Shown piece by piece: positions 1 to 8,565 of a stretch of 64,000 nt of DNA. The notes under the pieces were generated by a model, which saw only the letters and a list, made by a program, of their open reading frames with translations, did not search any database and was not told the origin of the DNA. The stretch is taken from the NCBI RefSeq assembly GCF_003634315.1, contig NZ_RBXL01000001.1:4940501-5004500 (forward strand), read 5' to 3'. The stretch's first letter is position 1. Each line of letters begins with the position of its first letter. This DNA comes from Thiocapsa rosea (GTDB lineage Bacteria > Pseudomonadota > Gammaproteobacteria > Chromatiales > Chromatiaceae). Position numbers and translations under genes: made by a program.

Positions 1-42
1 GATCCGAGAGGGATCCGAAAGACAGGACCGGGAGTCAAGAAC

Positions 43-1419
43 ATGAGTCAGCATTTCGACCTGATCGCCATTGGAGGCGGGAGTGGCGGCCTTGCAGTGG
101 CCGAGAAAGCCGCGCAGCTCGGACGCCGCGTCGCCGTGGTCGAGACGGGAAAGCTCGGCGGCACCTGCGTGAACGCCGGCTGTGTCCCCAAGAAGGTCAT
201 GTGGTACGGCGCCAACCTGGCAGCGGCTGTTGCCGACGCACCCGGCTATGGCGTGAAGGTGCAGTCCGAGGGCATCGACTGGTCGACGCTCGTCGCGGGA
301 CGTAACCGTTATGTTGCCGATATCAATGGCTACTGGGACGGCTACGTCGAACGCCAAGGCATTACACGTATTCAAGGTCAGGCGCGCTTCGTCGACGCCA
401 AGACCATCGCGGTCGGAGACGATCACTACAGCGCCGACCATATCGTCATCGCCACCGGCGGGCGGCCGATCGTGCCGCGGATGCCGGGTGCGGAGCTGGG
501 CATTACCTCCGACGGCTTCTTCGCGCTGGAAACGCAACCCAAGCGCGTCGCCATCATCGGTGGCGGCTACATCGGCGTGGAGCTCGCCGGGGTCTTGCGC
601 GCACTGGGTACCGAGGTCACCGTCGTGGCGCTCGAAGACCGAGTACTGTTTCTCTTCGACCCTATGATCAGCGAGACGCTGGCCGAGAACATGGCGGCCG
701 ACGGCATCGCGATGCGGCTCGAATTCGAGGTCGCGGCGCTCGAACAGAATGCCGATGGACTCGCACTGGTCGCACGCGACGGCGAACGCCTGGGCGGCTT
801 CGACACCCTCCTCTGGGCCGTCGGGCGCACGCCGAACACGCGCGAGCTGAATCTGGAGGCCGCGGGCGTCACGATGCAACCGAACGGCATCATCCCGGTC
901 GACGCGTACCAGAACACCGACGTGCCGGGCATCTATGCCATCGGCGACGTGATCGGGCGCGAGCCCTTGACCCCGGTCGCCATCGCTGCCGGACGCCGCT
1001 TGGCCGAGCGTCTGTTCGGCGGGAAACCGGACCTGAAACTCGACTACGACAACGTTCCGACCGTGGTCTTTGCTCATCCGCCGATCGGCAAGGTGGGCCT
1101 GACCGAGCCCGAGGCGCGCGAGCGCTACGGCGACACCCTGACGGTCTACGAGACCAGCTTCACCCCGATGCGCTATGCGCTGAACGCGCACGGCCCCAAG
1201 ACCGCCATGAAGCTGGTCTGCGTCGGTCCGGAGGAGCGGGTCGTCGGCATCCACGCGATCGGCGACGGTGTCGACGAGATGATGCAGGGTTTCGGCGTCG
1301 CGGTGAAGATGGGTGCAACCAAGGCCGACCTGGATTCGACCGTGGCGATCCACCCGAGCAGCGCCGAGGAGCTGGTCACCCTCAAGGAACCGGTCAGACG
1401 TCCGGGTGAGGGCGCCTGA
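43..1419 (+). CDS. gorA: Glutathione-disulfide reductase
   Basis: This is an FAD- and NADPH-dependent cytosolic flavoenzyme of 458 aa that reduces glutathione disulfide; the family is usually about 450 aa. The N-terminal FAD-binding glycine motif GGGSGG lies at residues 11-16. The redox pair is Cys42/Cys47 in [10 protein letters not shown], typical of glutathione reductase. The NADPH-binding [10 protein letters not shown] follows near residue 175. The C-terminus carries HPSSAEE, which holds the catalytic His-Glu pair. The ATG is preceded by GGAG at a normal distance. It is first in the window, so an upstream operon partner cannot be excluded. dusA follows about 95 bp later, separated by a small palindromic repeat. 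Confidence 0.95.
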   Translation: MSQHFDLIAIGGGSGGLAVAEKAAQLGRRVAVVETGKLGGTCVNAGCVPKKVMWYGANLAAAVADAPGYGVKVQSEGIDWSTLVAGRNRYVADINGYWDGYVERQGITRIQGQARFVDAKTIAVGDDHYSADHIVIATGGRPIVPRMPGAELGITSDGFFALETQPKRVAIIGGGYIGVELAGVLRALGTEVTVVALEDRVLFLFDPMISETLAENMAADGIAMRLEFEVAALEQNADGLALVARDGERLGGFDTLLWAVGRTPNTRELNLEAAGVTMQPNGIIPVDAYQNTDVPGIYAIGDVIGREPLTPVAIAAGRRLAERLFGGKPDLKLDYDNVPTVVFAHPPIGKVGLTEPEARERYGDTLTVYETSFTPMRYALNAHGPKTAMKLVCVGPEERVVGIHAIGDGVDEMMQGFGVAVKMGATKADLDSTVAIHPSSAEELVTLKEPVRRPGEGA

Positions 1420-1447
1420 TCGCCAAGGCTGCAATCGACCGACGGTG

Positions 1448-1477
1448 GGATGGGCAGAGCGCCAGCGAAACCCATCC
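1448..1477. repeat. REP-like palindrome, copy 1
   Basis: An imperfect palindrome opens with GGATGGG and closes with CCCATCC. Read on the minus strand it is nearly the same as the copy at 17939-17967 (GGATGGGTTTCGCTGT at its start). It lies between gorA and dusA. Such small stem-loops resemble REP units. I infer dispersed-repeat status from three copies in this window. Confidence 0.6.
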
Positions 1478-1513
1478 AGCTGTTCGTTTAACCACCCGTT
1501 GCAAGGCACGTCT

Positions 1514-2515
1514 TTGTCTCCCCTCCCCGCACCTTCGCTGGATCGCCGCCTGTCTGTCGCCCCGATGTTGGACTGGACGGATCGACACTGTCGCTATTTC
1601 CTGCGTCTCGTCAGCCGGCACACCCTGCTCTATAGCGAGATGGTCACGACGGGTGCGCTGATCCATGGCTCCAAAAGGGGCGAGCGCGAGCGCTTTCTCG
1701 GCTTCGATCCGGCCGAGCACCCGATCGCGCTTCAACTCGGCGGATCGGACCCGCAGGACATGGCGCACTGCGCACGGATGGGCGCCGATCGGGGCTATGA
1801 CGAGATCAACATCAACGTCGGTTGTCCGTCGGACCGGGTGCAAAACGGGCGGTTCGGGGCCTGTTTAATGGCCGAGCCGAGACTGGTCGCGGACTGCGTG
1901 GCGGCGATGAAGGATACCGTCGCGGTGCCGGTGACGGTCAAGACACGGATCGGGATCGACGATCGCGACAGCTACGGCGAGCTTCTGGACTTTGCCGGCA
2001 CCGTGACCGAGGCCGGCTGCGACGCGCTCGTCGTACATGCGCGCAAGGCCTGGCTCGCCGGGCTGAGCCCGAAGGAGAACCGCGACATTCCGCCGTTGCG
2101 CTACGACGTGGTCGAGCAGCTCAAGCGCGATCTGCCGCACCGGACCATTACGATCAACGGGGGCATCAAGACCCTGGAGGAGACTCTAGGGTTTCTGAAG
2201 ACGCTCGACGGGGTCATGATCGGTCGCGAGGCCTATCACAACCCCTGGATCCTGGCCGAGGCGGACCGGGTGATCTTCGGGGATGACCGTCGCGCGCCGA
2301 CACGCAACGAGGTTCTCGACGCCTTCCTGCCCTACGTGGAGCGCGAGCTTGCGAAGGGCACGCCGCTGAGTGCCATGAGCCGGCACATCCTCGGTCTCTT
2401 CCAAGGCCAACCCGGCGCGCGCGCGTGGCGACGCCACCTGAGCGAGCAGGCGCATCGTGCGGGCGCAGGCGTCGAGGTCCTGACCGCCAAGCTGCCGCCC
2501 GAGCCGCGGCCTTAG
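1514..2515 (+). CDS. dusA: tRNA-dihydrouridine(20/20a) synthase DusA
   Basis: This is an FMN- and NADPH-dependent enzyme that reduces uridine 20/20a in the tRNA D-loop. DusA hallmarks are visible: SVAPMLDWTDRHCRYF at the N-terminus, NINVGCPSDRVQ, the loop GRFGACLM with the catalytic cysteine, and VHARKAWLAGLSPKENRD. An ATG at 1565 lies inside the conserved SVAPML block, so translation must begin upstream. The TTG at 1514 gives a short leader like other DusA proteins and is my choice, but it has no strong ribosome-binding site. The reading frame stays open back into gorA. Length is about 333 aa, normal for the family. Confidence 0.9.
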   Translation: MSPLPAPSLDRRLSVAPMLDWTDRHCRYFLRLVSRHTLLYSEMVTTGALIHGSKRGERERFLGFDPAEHPIALQLGGSDPQDMAHCARMGADRGYDEININVGCPSDRVQNGRFGACLMAEPRLVADCVAAMKDTVAVPVTVKTRIGIDDRDSYGELLDFAGTVTEAGCDALVVHARKAWLAGLSPKENRDIPPLRYDVVEQLKRDLPHRTITINGGIKTLEETLGFLKTLDGVMIGREAYHNPWILAEADRVIFGDDRRAPTRNEVLDAFLPYVERELAKGTPLSAMSRHILGLFQGQPGARAWRRHLSEQAHRAGAGVEVLTAKLPPEPRP

Positions 2516-2539
2516 ACGGCGGGATCCGCGCGAGGCGCC

Positions 2540-3415
2540 ATGGACTGGGTCAGCCTCTCCCTGCTCTGCGCCTTCTCGCTGGCGAGTGCGGATGCCGCAA
2601 CCAAGGCGTGGCTGCAAGGTTTCTCGGCCCGCGAGCTGGTCGTGGTGCGCTTCGGCGTCGTCGGACTCCTCATGACACCGCTGCTGGTCGGCATGCCGCC
2701 GCTCCTGGATCTGCCGCCGGCCTTTTGGGTGTGGATCGCCGCTCTGATCCCGCTTGAGATCGCCGCGATGCTGGTCTACATGGCGGCGATCCGCGACCAT
2801 CCGCTCTCGCTCACCCTGCCCTACCTGGCCTTTACTCCGGTGTTCGTCATCGCAGTGGCTTGGGTGCTGCTCGGCGAGAAGGTCAGTCCGCTCGGCGCGG
2901 CAGGGGTCGGGTTGGTGGTAGCCGGCGCCTGGCTGCTCAACAGCCGACACGCCAAACGAGGCAACTGGCGAAGCTGGACACGACCCTTTACGGCCATCGT
3001 CGAGGAGCCCGGCTCGCGGATGATGCTGGCGGTGGCCGCCATCTATGCCGTGACCGCGACCCTGGGCAAGGGGGCCATGCGTCACATGGATCCGGAGTTC
3101 TTCGGGGCCTTCTACTTTGCACTGCTCGGCGCGGCCGTCTGCCTGCTGATCGTCCTGCCGCGGCCTCGGATTCTGATCAAGCTGGCGCGTCGTCCCGCAC
3201 CCGTGCTGCTGGTCGGCGTCTTGATGGGCCTGATGGTCTATACGCACTTCCTCGCCCTGCAACAGGTCGAGGTGGCCTACATGATCGCCGTCAAACGCAC
3301 CAGTCTGCTGTTCGGCATCCTCTACGGGGTGCTGATCTTCCGCGAGACCGGGCTCTCGACCCGTCTGCCGGGCGGCCTGCTGATGCTCGCCGGCGTGGCG
3401 CTCATTGCTCGGTAG
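2540..3415 (+). CDS. EamA/DMT-superfamily permease
   Basis: This 291-aa inner-membrane protein has about ten hydrophobic segments arranged as two five-helix EamA repeats, the architecture of drug/metabolite transporters. The second repeat ends in the typical LFGILYGVLIFRE region. It starts 24 bp after the dusA stop and may be co-transcribed with it. Its 3' end overlaps the convergent kinase gene by 14 bp. Substrate cannot be predicted; members export amino acids, nucleotides or other metabolites. Confidence 0.8.
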   Translation: MDWVSLSLLCAFSLASADAATKAWLQGFSARELVVVRFGVVGLLMTPLLVGMPPLLDLPPAFWVWIAALIPLEIAAMLVYMAAIRDHPLSLTLPYLAFTPVFVIAVAWVLLGEKVSPLGAAGVGLVVAGAWLLNSRHAKRGNWRSWTRPFTAIVEEPGSRMMLAVAAIYAVTATLGKGAMRHMDPEFFGAFYFALLGAAVCLLIVLPRPRILIKLARRPAPVLLVGVLMGLMVYTHFLALQQVEVAYMIAVKRTSLLFGILYGVLIFRETGLSTRLPGGLLMLAGVALIAR

Positions 3416-4988
3416 GTGCGTGCACCGAGACGAAGGCCGACTCGATGAGCGCGAGGATCTCCGTCAACGGCGGCGTTCGACCGGTATCGATAAAGACCGC
3501 ACGGGCGCGTTCCTCGCCCGCCAAGGGTTCGAGGGCTAAGCGTTGACGCTCCAGAACCCGCACATCGGCATCCGAGGCATCCTTGTTTTCGGCACGGCGA
3601 CACCTGATGCGGTCTCGCAGAACCTCCACGGGTGCATCAAGCGCCAGGATCGCAGCCTGGATGCGATATCGCCGAGCCAAGTCCCAAAACGGTGCGCGCC
3701 GCCCCGCGCAGATGAAGGTCGCATCCACCAACACGTCGTAGCCATAGCCGAGGATCGCCTCGGCCAGACGCAACAGCCGTGCGTAGGTCCACGCGGTCGC
3801 GGTCGGGAAATAGATACCGGCGTCGAGCGAGGCGCGGGTCGACGCGGTCTCGGAGATACCGAAGAGCCGCTTGCGCTCGATGTCCGAGCGCAGGTGGATC
3901 AAGGGGAGTGCCTCGCGAAGCAGACGCGCCATGTGGCTCTTTCCGGATCCGGACAGCCCGCACGCAATCAAGAGGCGGGGCGAACGGGGACGGATGTAGG
4001 ACTCGGCAAGCTCCAGATAGCGCATGCAGGTCGAGCGATCGCGGGCCACTTGTGCCGGATCCAGGTCGGCCTGCCCGAGACGGATCGCCATGACCTTCGC
4101 CCGAACAAGCGCGCGATAGACCTTGTAGAGGTCCAGCAGAGCCAACAGTTCGAAGTCTCCGCTGCGCTCCAGATAGCGGTTCAGGAAACGCCGCGCCAAC
4201 GGGGTGGCGCCGGATTCCTCCAGATCCATGATCAGGAACGCGATCTCGCTCGCCGTGTCGATCCAGCGCAGGGATGCGTTGAACTCGATCGCATCGAAGA
4301 TGCGGATCTCCCCTTCGACCAAGGCGATGTTGCCGCGATGCATGTCGCCGTGACACTCGCGGACATAGCCGTTGCGGCGCCGACGCTCGATCGTCGGTAT
4401 CAGGGCATGCCAACGTCCGCGTGTCCAGGTTTCGAGACGCTCGAGGCAGTCGCGCGGATCCGGCTCCAACGCACAGGCGCGAATCTGCACCAGATTCTCG
4501 ACCATGGGTGCAAGCACGGCCTCGGGCGTGCCGAAAGGGCTCTCAGTGTCGGCGACGGGGATCCGGGCGTGAAACTCCTCGATTTCCTCCGCCAAGCGGT
4601 CGATCAGCTCACCGGACAGCTCCTGACGATCGAGCAGGGCCTCTTGCCGGAAACGATGCATCTGCACGGCATACTCCTGCACGGGGCCGGACCCGCCGAT
4701 GCGCGGCGTGCCCGGGGTACCGGTGACGGCGACCACACCGAGATAGAGATCCGGTGCAAGACGCCGATTCAGCCGCAGCTCCTCCTCGCAACAGCGGCGA
4801 CGGCGCTCCAGCGTGGAGAAATCGAGAAACCCCAGGTCGATCGGCTTCTTGAGCTTGTAGGCGAACGCGCCCGCAAGGAACACATGCGAGATGTGCGTTT
4901 CGATGTGCTCGACCGGCTCGGCGGGATGCGGATAGGCATCCGGTCGCATCAGGGCTTCGATCAAGCGCGGAAAGGCGTCGACGTCCAC
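3402..4988 (-). CDS. Bifunctional aminoglycoside phosphotransferase-like / P-loop kinase protein
   Basis: This 528-aa two-domain protein matches the COG2187 + COG0645 arrangement. The N-terminal half is an APH/choline-kinase-like fold with the catalytic loop ECHGDMHRGNIAL and, after it, the metal-binding IFDAIEFN. The C-terminal half begins near residue 335 with a Walker A motif GLSGSGKS, as in small-molecule or gluconate kinases (AAA_33). Such fusions are widespread, but their substrate is not known to me. It is divergent from the DUF2892 gene at 5107 and convergent with the permease at 2540. Confidence 0.8.
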   Translation of the reverse strand: MDVDAFPRLIEALMRPDAYPHPAEPVEHIETHISHVFLAGAFAYKLKKPIDLGFLDFSTLERRRRCCEEELRLNRRLAPDLYLGVVAVTGTPGTPRIGGSGPVQEYAVQMHRFRQEALLDRQELSGELIDRLAEEIEEFHARIPVADTESPFGTPEAVLAPMVENLVQIRACALEPDPRDCLERLETWTRGRWHALIPTIERRRRNGYVRECHGDMHRGNIALVEGEIRIFDAIEFNASLRWIDTASEIAFLIMDLEESGATPLARRFLNRYLERSGDFELLALLDLYKVYRALVRAKVMAIRLGQADLDPAQVARDRSTCMRYLELAESYIRPRSPRLLIACGLSGSGKSHMARLLREALPLIHLRSDIERKRLFGISETASTRASLDAGIYFPTATAWTYARLLRLAEAILGYGYDVLVDATFICAGRRAPFWDLARRYRIQAAILALDAPVEVLRDRIRCRRAENKDASDADVRVLERQRLALEPLAGEERARAVFIDTGRTPPLTEILALIESAFVSVHAPTEQ

Positions 4989-5042
4989 GGAGCAGCTACC
5001 CTCATCCGTCCGGCAATAACCTTACGTCAATCGACCTTGAAC

Positions 5043-5080
5043 TGAGTATAAGCGTTCTTTAATATCCGGTAGGATACTCA
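5043..5080. promoter_or_regulatory. Inverted repeats in divergent promoter region
   Basis: Between the kinase gene and the DUF2892 gene there is TGAGTAT (5043-5049) matched by ATACTCA (5074-5080). Nested inside is TATCC-GGTA-GGATA (5063-5076). The position upstream of a DUF2892 gene suggests an operator, for instance for a persulfide-sensing ArsR/BigR-type repressor, but no such regulator is adjacent. Functional assignment is a guess. Confidence 0.35.
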
Positions 5081-5106
5081 AGTGTTCACAACCTTTGGAG
5101 AAGTCC

Positions 5107-5307
5107 ATGTCTATCGAGCGCATCGTGTTCGCCGTCGCCGGCGCCTTCATCCTGATCTCGCTCCTGCTTGCGCACTACGTCAGCCCCTACTGGATGTGGT
5201 TCACGGCCTTCGTCGGCCTGAACCTCCTGCAGTCCGCCTTCACCGGATTCTGCCCCTTGGCCGTGATCCTGAAGAAGATGGGCAAAAAGGCCGGCCCCGC
5301 GTTCTGA
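5107..5307 (+). CDS. DUF2892 (YgaP-like) small membrane protein
   Basis: A 66-aa protein with two hydrophobic segments separated by a short loop. It carries the pattern [21 protein letters not shown], typical of the membrane domain of YgaP-like proteins (DUF2892). The FTGFCP cysteine is characteristic. The ATG at 5107 is preceded by GGAG with 6-nt spacing, so I prefer it to the earlier in-frame codon. In many bacteria this domain accompanies rhodaneses or sulfide-handling genes. Here it stands alone, followed by a 400-bp tract of repeats. Confidence 0.8.
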   Translation: MSIERIVFAVAGAFILISLLLAHYVSPYWMWFTAFVGLNLLQSAFTGFCPLAVILKKMGKKAGPAF

Positions 5308-5332
5308 CGCCCTACTGAACCGCGTCCGGAGC

Positions 5333-5418
5333 CTAAACCGCGTTCGGAGCGACCCAAGTCGCTTCGTCCTTTGTCTCGACCTCGTCTTACCTAACAACCT
5401 CGGCGCAACGCGGTTTAG
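5333..5418. repeat. CGCG-terminus element, unit 1 (86 bp)
   Basis: Perfect 12-bp inverted termini CTAAACCGCGTT / AACGCGGTTTAG. This is the first of four units packed between convergent genes (DUF2892 and rimO). The interior contains a small hairpin, AGCGAC/GTCGCT. A loose half-copy of the left terminus (CTGAACCGCGTCC) lies just before it at about 5315. Confidence 0.8.
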
Positions 5419-5442
5419 GAAAATTTAAAATTTATTAATGAC

Positions 5443-5636
5443 TTAAACCGCGTCCAGAGCGACATGCGTCATTTTCATTTTGCATTTAGCTTCGGAGATG
5501 TCCTCGATCTCGGTGAGACGCGGTTTAAAATTTGATATGTTTAATATTTTAAACCGCGCCGGCTCCAGCGGTTGTGAAATCCGCCGAGGCCGATCCCATC
5601 CAAAAACGTCGCATACCGCACTGGGCGCGGTTTAAA
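5443..5636. repeat. Composite CGCG-terminus element: unit B, AT-rich linker, unit A
   Basis: Unit B spans 5443-5528 (86 bp, arms TTAAACCGCGTC/GACGCGGTTTAA). It contains the family-B interior beginning CCAGAGCGACATGCGTCA. An AT-rich linker of about 19 bp follows. Unit A spans 5548-5636 (89 bp, arms TTTAAACCGCGCC/GGCGCGGTTTAAA) with the interior GCATACCGC near its right end. The same B-linker-A order recurs at 27620 and 56937, and in inverse orientation at 10921, 16633 and 21538. Confidence 0.8.
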
Positions 5637-5717
5637 TCGCGTCGGCGCCGGCCTCGCATGGATGTGAGGGTCCCGCCCAACGCTCCGAGTTCATAGATCG
5701 CAAGGGACGCGATTTAA
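5632..5717. repeat. CGCG-terminus element with AAATCGCG variant arms
   Basis: 86 bp with perfect arms TTAAATCGCGTC / GACGCGATTTAA. The C-to-T change in the left arm is matched by G-to-A in the right arm. It shares 5 bp with the previous unit. The rimO stop codon (TAA, minus strand, 5714-5716) lies inside the right arm. Confidence 0.8.
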
Positions 5718-7039
5718 TCGGCGATCGGCTGCGCCCACAGATCATGGTCGCCCGCATCCATAACCTCGACCTCGATGAAATCTCCGGGATCCAGCTCCCA
5801 GGCACCGGCGATGATCACCTCGCCGTCGATCTCGGGTGCGTCGGCGTAGCTGCGGGCGATCACCTCGTCCTCACCGACCTCGTCGACCAGCACCGTCATG
5901 CGCTGACCGATGCGCCCGGCGAGCTTCGCGCGGCTGATCTCGGACTGCACGGCCATGAAGCGCTCGACCCGCTCGTGCTTGACCTGCTCCGGGACAGGAT
6001 CGGGCAGCGCGTTCGCGCTCGCACCCTCGACCGGCGAATAGGGAAAACAGCCGACGCGGTCCAATTGGGCTGCGCGCAGGAAGTCGAGCAGCGCCTCGAA
6101 CTCGGTCTCGGTCTCGCCCGGAAATCCGACGATGAAGGTGCTGCGCATGACCAGCTCCGGGCACTGCTCGCGCCAGCGCGTGAGCCGATCGAGCACCTTC
6201 TCGGTCGCCGCGGGACGACGCATCGCCCGCAGGATAGGCTCGCTGCCGTGCTGCAGCGGCATGTCGAGATAAGGCAGGATCAGCCCCTCCGCCATCAGCG
6301 GGATCAGCTCGTCGACATGCGGATAGGGATAGACATAGTGCAGCCGGACCCAGGCCGGCAGCTCGCCGAGTGCGCGTGCGAGATTCACCGTATCCGTCTT
6401 GAGCGGGCGACCCTTCCAGAAATCGGGACGGTAGCGCAGATCCAGCCCGTAGGCGCTGGTGTCCTGCGAGATGATCAAGAGCTCGCGCACGCCCGACTCC
6501 ACCAGCCGCTCCGCCTCCGCGAGCACCTCGCCGATCGGGCGGCTCGCCAGATCGCCGCGTAGACTCGGGATGATGCAGAAGCTGCACCGATGATTGCATC
6601 CCTCCGAGATCTTGAGATAGGCAAAGTGCCGCGGCGTGAGCTTCACGCCCTGCGGCGGTACCAGACTGACGAAGGGATCATGCGGCGCCGGAAGCTGCGC
6701 ATGCACGGCCGCCATCACCTCGTCGAGTGCATGCGGACCCGTCACCGCAAGAACCTCGGGATGGGCCTTGCGAACGATCTCTGCACGCGCACCTAGGCAG
6801 CCGGTCACGATGACGCGACCGTTGGCGTGCATCGCCTCGCCGATCGCATCGAGCGACTCCTCGACCGCGTCGTCGATAAAGCCGCAGGTGTTGACGATGA
6901 CCAGATCGGCATCCTCGTAGCTCGGCGGGATGCCGTAGCCCTCGGCACGCAACTGCGTGAGGATCCGCTCCGAATCCACGGTCGCCTTGGGACAGCCGAG
7001 GCTGATGAATCCGACCTTGGGGGCTTGCGTCATCGACAT
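5714..7039 (-). CDS. rimO: Ribosomal protein S12 methylthiotransferase RimO
   Basis: A radical-SAM enzyme that adds a methylthio group to the conserved aspartate of ribosomal protein S12. The 441-aa product has the N-terminal MiaB/RimO domain with three cluster cysteines ([28 protein letters not shown]). The radical-SAM motif CNHRCSFC follows near residue 148, and a C-terminal TRAM region comes last. [12 protein letters not shown] identifies RimO rather than MiaB. Two in-frame ATGs lie at the start (7039 and 7033) and neither has a clear Shine-Dalgarno. The stop codon falls in a repeat arm. Confidence 0.95.
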   Translation of the reverse strand: MSMTQAPKVGFISLGCPKATVDSERILTQLRAEGYGIPPSYEDADLVIVNTCGFIDDAVEESLDAIGEAMHANGRVIVTGCLGARAEIVRKAHPEVLAVTGPHALDEVMAAVHAQLPAPHDPFVSLVPPQGVKLTPRHFAYLKISEGCNHRCSFCIIPSLRGDLASRPIGEVLAEAERLVESGVRELLIISQDTSAYGLDLRYRPDFWKGRPLKTDTVNLARALGELPAWVRLHYVYPYPHVDELIPLMAEGLILPYLDMPLQHGSEPILRAMRRPAATEKVLDRLTRWREQCPELVMRSTFIVGFPGETETEFEALLDFLRAAQLDRVGCFPYSPVEGASANALPDPVPEQVKHERVERFMAVQSEISRAKLAGRIGQRMTVLVDEVGEDEVIARSYADAPEIDGEVIIAGAWELDPGDFIEVEVMDAGDHDLWAQPIAD

Positions 7040-7083
7040 AGGGTCAACCGGGATCTACAACATTCAAAGAAAGCCGACACGCG

Positions 7084-7863
7084 TCAAGGGTGCCCGAACT
7101 GGATGACGGCGAAGATGGCGCCCTGCGGGTCGCCGAGGAAGGCGAATCGGCCGACATTCTCGACCTCCATCGGGTCCATCACGATGCTGCCGCCCAGACG
7201 CTTGGTCGTGGCGACGACGCTGTCGCAGTCTTCGACGCCGAAATAGATCGACCAGTTCGGCGGCATCGAGCCCCAAGACGCATCGAGCTCGATCATTCCG
7301 CCGACCTCCTTGCCGTCGAGCTCGAACAGCGTGTAACGCCCGTCCATCAGGCTCGCGCTGGTGCGTGCGCTCCAGCCGAAGAGGTCTTGGTAGAAGCGTG
7401 CCGCGGCCTTGGTGTTGCGGGTCTGCAGCTCGCTCCAACTGCGCGCGCCGTAAGTGTTGTCGAGCTCCGCACCGAACAGTGAGCCCGGCTCCCAAAGTCC
7501 GAGCACGGCGCCGGTGGGATCCTGAATGAAGGCCATGCGTCCGAGCTGCATCACATCGACCGCAGGCATCACCAGACGTCCGCCCAGCTCGACGGCCTGC
7601 TCGACACTCGCCTGAACGTCCATCACCCGGACATAGCTCGCCCAGTAGGGGAAGGCGCCTTGTTCGGGCGCCATCTCGTAGAGCGCGGCGGCGCGCTTGC
7701 CGTCGCGCTCGAGGATGCTGTAAGGCACCTCGTAATCGGTCGCGAGGTCCTCGGAGGTCCAGCCGAAGATCTCTCCGTAGAAGGTCTTTGCGGCCTCGGG
7801 CGCATTGGTCGCCAGATCGACCCAGCAGAAGGTCCCGGCTGGGTAGCTTGTCATCTCCGCCAT
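7084..7863 (-). CDS. VOC (glyoxalase-fold) protein with two tandem domains
   Basis: A 259-aa cytosolic protein with two VOC-like halves. The first starts at FCWVDLATN and the second around ELQTRNTKAAARFYQDLFGW. This architecture is annotated as glyoxalase/bleomycin-resistance-like or hydroxylase-like, but substrate is unpredictable. The chosen ATG has AGGA about 8 nt upstream. A second ATG (MTSYPAG) lies three codons later. It sits between rimO and a membrane protein, all on the minus strand. Confidence 0.75.
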   Translation of the reverse strand: MAEMTSYPAGTFCWVDLATNAPEAAKTFYGEIFGWTSEDLATDYEVPYSILERDGKRAAALYEMAPEQGAFPYWASYVRVMDVQASVEQAVELGGRLVMPAVDVMQLGRMAFIQDPTGAVLGLWEPGSLFGAELDNTYGARSWSELQTRNTKAAARFYQDLFGWSARTSASLMDGRYTLFELDGKEVGGMIELDASWGSMPPNWSIYFGVEDCDSVVATTKRLGGSIVMDPMEVENVGRFAFLGDPQGAIFAVIQFGHP

Positions 7864-7920
7864 GGGGCGTTCCTCGGTTCGGATCCTTGATTCGGATCCT
7901 TCAGGTTGAAAGCGATCGGC

Positions 7921-8532
7921 TCAATCGAGATCCGCATCGGCGCGCCGGCCTTTGCGACCCGTCAAACGGCGCGGCGGCGGGTCGCCGTCCATCATCATCA
8001 GCATGCGCTCCTCCTCGGCGAGACGCTTGGCCGCGAGATGCTTCTCCTGTCGCACCCGGGCTGTGTAGCCGAGCGCCGCACCTGCGGCCGTTGTCACGGT
8101 GAGCAGCCCCAAGGTGACGAACTGGGCCAGCATCATGGCCACTCCGAGACCCACCGCGCCGCCGACGACGACGCCGGTCTTGAGGTTGGCACCCATCGAG
8201 CCCCGATGCCGGACCTTGGCCTGAAGAACGGCGTTGTCGCGACCGACCTTGGCACGGATCTGCTCGGCCTTGACCCGGATCTTCTCGCGCTCCTTGGAGA
8301 AGCGCTCGCTCACGCGCGAGACGGTGCGATGGCGATCCGCTGCGACGATGGTGTTGAACCAGAATGCGACCAGCGTGCCGATCGAGCCACCCAACAGCAG
8401 GAAGAGCGGCCAGGTCGTTTGCCAATCGGTGCTCAAGGCCGTGTAGACCAGGAGTCCCGTGACACCCTGGAGTAGAAAGATCCCGATCAGGAAGCGGACC
8501 AAGCTGCCCAAACCGGTTGGAATAATATTCAT
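7921..8532 (-). CDS. Hypothetical membrane protein with central coiled coil
   Basis: 203 aa. Two hydrophobic segments lie within residues 10-60. A charged, probably helical stretch follows (about 65-110, rich in R/K/E). Two further hydrophobic segments lie at about 113-155, and the cytosolic tail is basic. I do not recognise the family. The gene is clearly coding, with consistent codon bias and a hydrophobic pattern. It precedes a lipoprotein gene on the same strand. Confidence 0.6.
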   Translation of the reverse strand: MNIIPTGLGSLVRFLIGIFLLQGVTGLLVYTALSTDWQTTWPLFLLLGGSIGTLVAFWFNTIVAADRHRTVSRVSERFSKEREKIRVKAEQIRAKVGRDNAVLQAKVRHRGSMGANLKTGVVVGGAVGLGVAMMLAQFVTLGLLTVTTAAGAALGYTARVRQEKHLAAKRLAEEERMLMMMDGDPPPRRLTGRKGRRADADLD

Positions 8533-8565
8533 AGTCTAAGTCTGCACTCCCTGGCGTCGAGCGAG

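Noticed and set aside
3543-5045. Open frame of 500 codons opposite the two-domain kinase gene
   Set aside because: The minus strand has the conserved catalytic and Walker motifs; the plus frame has none.
5333-5717. Calling the repeat units simple intrinsic terminators
   Set aside because: There are no T-runs after the stems, some units lie upstream of starts (11817) or within presumed operons (56937), and length is fixed.
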